DNA of 64,000 nucleotides from the NCBI RefSeq assembly GCF_032854445.1, contig NC_088306.1, forward strand, positions 23,905,764 through 23,969,763, read 5' to 3'. This document shows, piece by piece, positions 58,040-64,000 of this stretch. The position numbers and the translations under genes were made by a program. The stretch's first letter is position 1, and each line of letters begins with the position of its first letter. Origin of the DNA: Liolophura sinensis. Its lineage: Eukaryota > Mollusca > Polyplacophora > Chitonida > Chitonidae. The notes under the pieces are model-generated. The model did not search any database. It saw nothing but the letters and a program-made list of their open reading frames with translations, and was not told the DNA's origin.

Positions 58040-58570
58040 GACCACTTTGAAGTTTGGAGGTCTGTATATGGTAAATCCCTTTATACTGACACATGACACT
58101 GGTTTTTGTTTTATGATCCTGAGAATTACTAGAATCATACAAAACACGACAATTGGGGAAGGGCTTTTCATTTTTATAAATGGCATACATGTAACTGTGA
58201 TATACTCTGTCATTAAAATGAAATAATCTTTGGAAGGTTGATTTCGATGATACTGAAGTATAACAGTCGTCGTGCAACATGGACGTTCCTGGTCAATATC
58301 GCAAGAACAGTGCCAAAACGACTTTTAATACAAACCACCAGACAACTAAGAATGTATACAAAGTATGACATAAATAAGGAATTATGGAAAACGATGCCGT
58401 GAAAAAAATAATTTAAGTTAATTTACTTTTCTGACTGGAGTTTAGAATCGAACCAGAGAATAAAACCGACCTTGGGCAAGCTGCTGACAAACTTTTCCCG
58501 ATGATGCTGGCAAATCTATATCGCATTTGAAAAAGACAAGTGATTTTCAACAAATTTCTTCTCAGCTAAA
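58040..58570. other. Between-unit stretch with repeat Q fragment
   Basis: Family Q copy at about 58250-58345 ('ATGGACGTTCCTGGTCAATA', then 'CGACTTTTAATACAAACCA'). Otherwise nothing recognised. Confidence 0.45.
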
Positions 58571-58574
58571 GGCC

Positions 58575-58665
58575 ACATCTTATATGTATTACTGGCTGAC
58601 ATAGTGTAAGTGAAATATTCTTGAATGCAGCGTAAATATCAACAAAATCCGATAAATAAACAGAG
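58575..58665 (+). repeat. SINE family B 3' tail at the left edge of unit 2
   Basis: 'GTAAGTGAAATATTCTTGAA', 'TGCAGCGTAAATATCAAC' and an AATAAAC end. Paralogous to 55005-55065. Confidence 0.7.
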
Positions 58666-58669
58666 AATT

Positions 58670-59530
58670 TCTGTTTTTGAGTTGTTCTTCAGATTACGAT
58701 CCAGCACTGAACTGCGATAATATGTGATAATGCGCTAAGTGGTTGAAATCGATCTGAGAACACCAGTTTTCAGCGGCATCTTTAACGTAATCTGACTGAA
58801 TGCTTTGTCACCCTTAGTTTGTCACACGAGGTTGATGGCTGTGTGGAGGGCATCTTAACCCCGTTATAGCACAAATTCGAAAAACACAAAAGAAACGTTA
58901 AGAAAATTGTCCCTGGGAACGATGAATTTGTATAAAAACGGCGGCATATGCCTTTTTGGCTCAAAAGGCTTCTGACGGCAGTCTTGCTTTGATGGACCCC
59001 AGCAAAGGGTAATTAGTCAACCTCAATTTTCGTCACACAAAAGCCGTTACAGGGTCAATTTTATATGAAAAGTGACATTTAAGCCATCACTTAGGTGCTA
59101 TTGAGAACGCTGTCACGGAAAAAGAGTGTCTAAACAATGCTTTAAGGTCGGCAGAGTTTCCAAAGGTCAACAGATAAACGTCACTGGTAGAATCATATCG
59201 CAAAATGATGTCTTGTAGGAAAGGAAACCAAAGAAAAAGTTACAACCCAGCGCTTGGGATAAAAGAGGCTTCTGTGTCAAATATGCTGACTAAGGCATCG
59301 ACAGAGCGAAAGAGTTGTGTTTGAGATATTTGATGGGCGGACAAAGAGAAGCTGACTAAACAGATGGCATCAGAACAGAAGCAAAACAGCCCTTTTCTTC
59401 GCTGTATTGTTTTCGCTGATGGCGCCAAGGGAGGTCATGTTTAAAGAAAGTGTACGCAACCCACACCTATGGCTTTCTCACAAATGGCTACAAGCCTGGA
59501 TATCCACAACTAAGACTATTGTCCCAGGTA
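58670..59530. repeat. Duplicated block D, copy 2
   Basis: Partner of 55070-55935, about 3.6 kb on. The minus-strand frame equivalent to 55528-55890 is broken by a TGA in the hydrophobic part and by shifts. A 62-codon part (59240-59428) is still open. On the plus strand 'REVMFK', 'RNP', 'KWLQAWIS' is open in both copies. Confidence 0.85.
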
Positions 59531-59534
59531 AAGG

Positions 59535-60600
59535 TAACCTTCTAGCAGTTGGTGATTCATTGTACAATGTATGTATCGTGTATTTAGCTAACCTATGAAT
59601 AAAGCAGAAAAAAATAGGCAGAATTACCATTGTGTGCATTTTCCCGCTCACAAACAAATAGAGCTGAAGCTGAATTGAATATTTTCTTCCATTAAAAAAA
59701 ACGAAGCAATACCAGTGTATACATATGTTTGTTCTCGCGCCACACTGATCTGTATTTTAGCTGAGACGGCAATGAGTGGATTTATGTATCAGGACTAGAA
59801 CAACGGGAATATGAAGAAAGCTACCAGAGCTGTCCTATTAATGGAAAACTACCTGGCATAAATCCGTAAATGAGAACTGGATTTCAAGGTAAGCCTTAGC
59901 GTTTTTTGAATAGTTTTATGTCCTCGACTTAAGCTACTCTCTGTCTGGATGATTTGTTAGTCCACATTTCGAATAGATTTCAGATTAAATATCCAAACTG
60001 TAAGCGTCAAGTCTGACGACGGTGTGTGGATTACAAACTGAATTTGACGCATGACGTATTACAGACACATTTTTTTCGACATCTTTTTTTCTAACCGTCC
60101 AATCCTACTTTCCCATACCAGTCGTAAACTAAGAAGAGAGCGTTCCAGTTTTGCTACCGTTACCATATATCAAATTTTTTTCAGACTTTTAACACTTTTC
60201 AATGCTCCCTGTTATGCAAGCATTATATATTTTCACTTTTATGAGGTACATTTATCTTATATTGTTTAGACATGGTTACTGGAACTAACACGCTCTTGTA
60301 ACACTACAGCCAATATAACGGTTAAGTGGAATTAAACCAGAACCACTGACTTCGTGCCTTCCTAAACTCTCTTGTAAATCGAAATTTATTGACTTCACTT
60401 CGACATTAAGGACGAACATTTATTAACACAAAACCGAGTTGATAATCTTTGAGGATTTCAACTCTTCATTGTGGAGTTTTATAATTTAAAATTCTTCCAA
60501 GGGTGAATGCACGTGGATTTACGATGAAATCAAAAAGAGGAAAATGCTTATTTCACAATTCTACTTGCGCGGTATGCTTGCAAAAAAAAAAAAAACGTCT
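59535..60600. other. Unassigned stretch in unit 2
   Basis: No gene seen. The right end (60590-60620, 'CTGCAAATAATAATTGTGCG') has a partner at 63668-63690 ('TTGCAAATTATGATTGTGCG'), so the third unit begins at least that far left of its E block. Confidence 0.45.
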
Positions 60601-60623
60601 GCAAATAATAATTGTGCGATAAA

Positions 60624-60630
60624 TGTGTGT

Positions 60631-60684
<54 letters not shown>

Positions 60685-60705
60685 TGAAAGGTGGGGGGGG
60701 GGGGG
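60624..60705 (+). repeat. (GT)n microsatellite followed by poly-G
   Basis: About 30 GT units with one interruption (60624-60683), then 'GGTGAAAGGT' and 13 G. In the paralogous place near 63700 only 'GTGTGTAAGTGAAGGAGTGG' is present, so the array expanded in copy 2 alone. Confidence 0.9.
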
Positions 60706-60782
60706 TTGTAGAGTTAAATGATAGAATACCGATGCATGTCAATTTTGTTTTGTAAAGTAACATTGATTTGGGTTTATTAGAA

Positions 60783-61355
60783 GTTTCGCGCCCAATGCAT
60801 ACAGTTCGTACACTTATGGAATTAGGACGAGCTGTACAGACCACTCTGATCTCTGCATATCATCAGGGTGTTTAACCTAAAAAAAAGCCATAGTAACAAA
60901 ACGCTCCATTATGTAACATTATCTGTCTGTCTTACTTGGCCGGGGAAGACCTGTGATATCCACCGAGTCTCTTATCTGCTCGGACGTACGACGATTCTCA
61001 ATCAAGCACAGATAATACTAATATTCTACGAAGCCAGAAAATATTTATATCCATTTGCTGTCTACAGCCTAAATTAGTGTCAGCAGTTGAGCAGAAGCCC
61101 TGGGCAGCCCCCTACGGGAATATGAACCCGCCATTGAAATTTGTATATCACAAGTGTCACTCGTTAAGTCGTGTGTATCCCTGAATCACTGGTTTAAGGT
61201 TCAGCAAAACTGCACTAAGGTAACCTTACTTCAGGACAGAGCAAATATATCATCAATGGCCGAAGGGATCTGTGCTGTATTAAAGCTAATCTTTAAAGTG
61301 GGGTTTAGGTCTCAGATATTCCATGGAATACATTATTTAGGGTCTCGTATTTACC
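60783..61355. repeat. Duplicated block E, copy 2
   Basis: Partner of 56020-56585 and 63727-64000. It contains the 71-codon plus frame 61154-61369, which is the counterpart of 56379-56588. Confidence 0.9.
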
Positions 61356-61389
61356 ACATAGTGATTTAACACTGTACTTAATGATATTT

Positions 61390-61535
61390 CACTTGGATGA
61401 CGGTGGACAGCTTTGTGCAACTGGAAACATACAGAGTCTCTGGGAATAGGACACACTGAAAACGGTGACTTTAGCCTTGGTTGGTAATGAGCTTTGATGT
61501 GTTATAGATAACTTGTAGAACCAATCTGCCCAAAG
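61390..61535 (+). repeat. Duplicated block F, copy 2
   Basis: Shorter than copy 1 by an internal deletion of about 130 bp. The stop in 'NEL' then TGA shows that the aligned frame is not open here. Confidence 0.65.
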
Positions 61536-61614
61536 ACGATGATGCCCAAGAAAGGAAGACAGATAGCTTGGCTACCTTACGCTTTTTCAATCACACCCGA
61601 TTCACCCATCATTG

Positions 61615-61905
61615 GAACCACTATCTGTCAATCAAATGTATGGAGAAGACAGAGAAGTTTCGATAGTTTGATAGGGCGATTTAAGCCTGCCAGGAAAGCC
61701 TTCAAAAAAAAAGGTAAAGAAGTTGTTGAATATTTTCTCTATATTCTTCAAGGACACAGCCGTTGAATTGGTTTATTGCATGGCTGCCTGGATTGTCACA
61801 AATAGAACTGTCTGTGAAGTGACAGTGCTATGTTGTATTTAGCCAAAGGCAGATATATAATGAGGGAGAACTCTACGATTTTCTGTTTCTGCTAACTTTG
61901 AACTG
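61615..61905 (+). repeat. Duplicated block G, copy 2
   Basis: Partner of 57745-58035 with the same order of conserved strings. Followed by a SINE B fragment after ~160 bp. Confidence 0.65.
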
Positions 61906-62068
61906 AACCCTCAGCCTTTTAATCGGGCTGTTTCTCTCTATTTGCTTTGTGACCACCACAAGAGCTACTTCTTGGAATCGTTTTAGACACAACAACTGGA
62001 AAATGGATTTGCCATTTCGATAATTTCTTGTAACCCTGATGTTCTCTTTGACTACAACAAAATACATG

Positions 62069-62210
62069 TTGGCTTCCTCTCTGGCCGTACGTGGGAAGAT
62101 GTGTTGGCACCCCACGGATAATTGTGAACTTCCCTCGGGCTCTGCCCGCTGTCGTATCAGTGAAATATTCCTGAGTACGGCGTAAAACACGTATCAAGTA
62201 CATAATTAAA
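62069..62210 (+). mobile_element. SINE family B fragment
   Basis: 'GTTGGCTTCCTCTCTGGCCG', 'TACGTGGGAAGATG', 'CCTCGGGCTCTGCCCG', 'ATCAGTGAAATATTCCTGAG' and 'TACGGCGTAAAACACG'. The head is missing. Open frames at 61873-62203 minus partly come from it. Confidence 0.85.
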
Positions 62211-62214
62211 ACAG

Positions 62215-63655
62215 AATCCTCCAGTCAAACTGACAAATATTTTACTAATACGATAGCAACTTTTTATGTGATGTTTAGAATGCATTCCCGAGAGAAAACC
62301 ACTGACCTCTCCCTTGTGTGACATGTATCGTTTTGGTGGAAAGAAAGTGTGTTCCTGAGAACGATATTGCAAGATTTTGCGAAAGAGATAATTTTCACCG
62401 TTGCTGTGCAAATATTAAAAACAATGAACTAAAGAAACTTCCGTGCCCGAGAATGGGATTTGCCTCATGCAGCAGGTATACGACGATGTAATGCTTATAC
62501 TGTGTGGGCGTGTGCATTCGTCTAGGAAAATACATATTCGTGTTTACACCGGCTGAAAAACAGAAATGTCGCAAAGCAAATCAAACCCTAAAATCCAAGT
62601 ATTGAACATTGGAAACGTCAGACGAATTCTCAAGGACTGCATGGCACAGACACGAAAAACATCCGTGCAGAGAGTAATCAACCACTTTCGATCAGGTAGC
62701 CATGATAAGTCCTCAACTACGGCCAGTTAGGCCACAGCGAGGGCTGAAGTCGGGAACCTTAGTTGTCAAGGCCATATAGGTTGTGGCTAGAAAAACACCG
62801 AGGTAGGTTCCACTACACTATTCAGTGAATAAACTGGATTAATTGATGTTTATTTATTAATGTGTTTATTTCATTGTTGTTTAACACAGTGTTCAACAAT
62901 TTTTTGCTTGCATGACACGTTGTAGGTTTACCGGCGAGGGAAACTGGAGTGAACCACGTATCAGACTAAACTGTTGACCATAAACCTTAGTGGTCCAATT
63001 CCAAAGCCTAGGCCTACACCGAAGGCGCACTATTGCTAGAACGTGTGGCATAACAGTTTGTCATAAGCGTAATGTGAAAGAATTTCTGGTGCTGTCTCAT
63101 GTGTCTCTGTGTTTTAGTCACAAAACTGCCGAACTTTTTCGAGGGTACCCGTACCATAAACAATGCCGAATTTATCCATTCTGATATGGTTCGAGTCAAT
63201 TTTGAATGGCTTTTACCTGCTCTCATTTCAATGGAAAAACTGCTTCGCAATGGACATGCAAATGCAGTAAAATGTTGACGGCGATTCATGGACAACATTT
63301 GTAGATTTTCGGTTGCCAGCCGTGGCGTCCGTTTTCAAATTTCGCCCACCAAAATATACGCACAACTATTCAAACTAACTGTTGCCAATAGTATCGGTAC
63401 TGCACCTTGCTGCTCTCACATCATCAGAAAACGTTTACAAATGAGTGATACCAGTTACAACACTCAATGTTAAGCGGTCGCCAGCGTGCAGCTTATCCTG
63501 GATAAACTGGGCTTTCCGCCTACTCTAACTGCATAAATAAATGATACATTCAGCATCTTATACTAGTAATGAATTACCAATGAAATCTGTTACTCGACGA
63601 CGGTAAGCAAAATCCTGGCTGCCTTGCTGAACACAAGTCTACAGACATCCATTGA
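62215..63655. other. Unassigned stretch with a weak transposase-like frame
   Basis: The frame 62565-62730 (about 54 codons) includes 'TSVQRVINHFRSGS', a helix-turn-helix-like string reminiscent of Tc1-type transposases, then stops. Too short to name. Frames at 62990-63473 on both strands are unrecognised. Block D has no visible third copy here. Confidence 0.35.
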
Positions 63656-63659
63656 TTCT

Positions 63660-64000
63660 GAAACAGGGTTTGCAAATTATGATTGTGCGGTAAATCTATG
63701 TGTGTAAGTGAAGGAGTGGGGGTGGGGTGATAAAGTTCATACACTTGTGGGATTCCGACGGGCTGTAAACCACAGACCACTCTGATCTCTGCATATTACC
63801 GTGGGGGTGTTACCTAAATAAAAAGTCGTAGTAACAAAAAGCTCCATTATTTAACATTATCTAGCCCGGGAGGGCTTGTCATATCCACCGAGTCTCTTAT
63901 CTGCTCGGACGTACGACGATTCTCAATCAAACACAGATAATACTAATATTCTATGAAGCCAGAAAATATTTATTTCCATTTGCTGACTACAGCCTAAAAA
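63660..64000. repeat. Start of a third duplication unit (block E copy 3, cut by window end)
   Basis: From 'TTGCAAATTATGATTGTGCG' and then 'CCACTCTGATCTCTGCATAT', 'CACCGAGTCTCTTATCTGC', 'CGGACGTACGACGATTCTCA' to 'GACTACAGCCTAAAAA' at the edge. It is closer to copy 2 than to copy 1: it shares 'GAGTCTCTTATCTGCTCGG' while copy 1 has an insertion there. Confidence 0.85.

Noticed and set aside
60548-60844. 98-codon minus frame with Thr-His repeats
   Set aside because: Translation of the (GT)n and poly-G tracts.
62840-62960. Possible further SINE B in reverse ('TTGTTTAACACAGTGTTCAAC')
   Set aside because: Only the first ~25 bp resemble the tail and the rest does not follow the consensus.

Overview
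This is AT-rich eukaryotic genomic DNA with no intact protein-coding gene that I can support. The tRNA-derived SINEs, with 3' ends of the type 'ACGTTAAAC' or 'GGCGTAAAACACCAATCAAATAAATAAA', are of a kind I associate with molluscs. A marine lophotrochozoan, most likely a gastropod or bivalve, is my inference; species cannot be told. There are no rRNA genes, bona fide tRNA genes, CRISPR arrays or operons, and the longest open frames come from a minisatellite, simple repeats or SINE copies.

Layout. 0-10 kb: mostly unassigned, with a pair of inverted ~82-bp repeats (4890-4971 and 7630-7712) enclosing 2.7 kb, a possible secreted-protein exon (5713-5916) and a minus-strand SINE. 10-20 kb: a mosaic of repeated blocks called X, Y, R and Z here, interrupted by SINEs. 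Two copies of block R carry CRE- and CTCF-like motifs, and one SINE has a clean 12-bp target duplication. 21-27 kb: a 175-bp TIR element with internal minisatellite, a duplicated block W (23.2 and 26.0 kb), a weak C-type-lectin-like fragment (25.2 kb), a 97-bp imperfect foldback and more SINEs. 31-37 kb: three diverged copies of block V, the first continuing into a broken minus-strand coding relic, and a perfect 108-bp-arm palindrome (33969-34198) with four TATCGATA octamers.

38-49 kb: a 766-bp long-arm foldback element (39438-40203), an exactly 15-copy 30-bp minisatellite (43531-43980), a broken reverse-transcriptase fragment of Penelope-like type (46.2-46.6 kb), and further SINEs. 50-54 kb: a 65-bp tandem repeat, SINEs and a (TA)n tract. 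55-64 kb: a segmental duplication with blocks D-E-F-G in the same order in two units, and the start of a third (E block) at the window edge.

The theme of the window is repeated local tandem duplication of ~3-5 kb units. At two of the duplicated loci a SINE remnant sits at the same boundary of each unit. These could be remains of tandem gene or exon arrays, since some duplicated blocks keep open frames with biased substitution, but no function is assigned. All comparisons were made by eye, so identities and boundaries are approximate.
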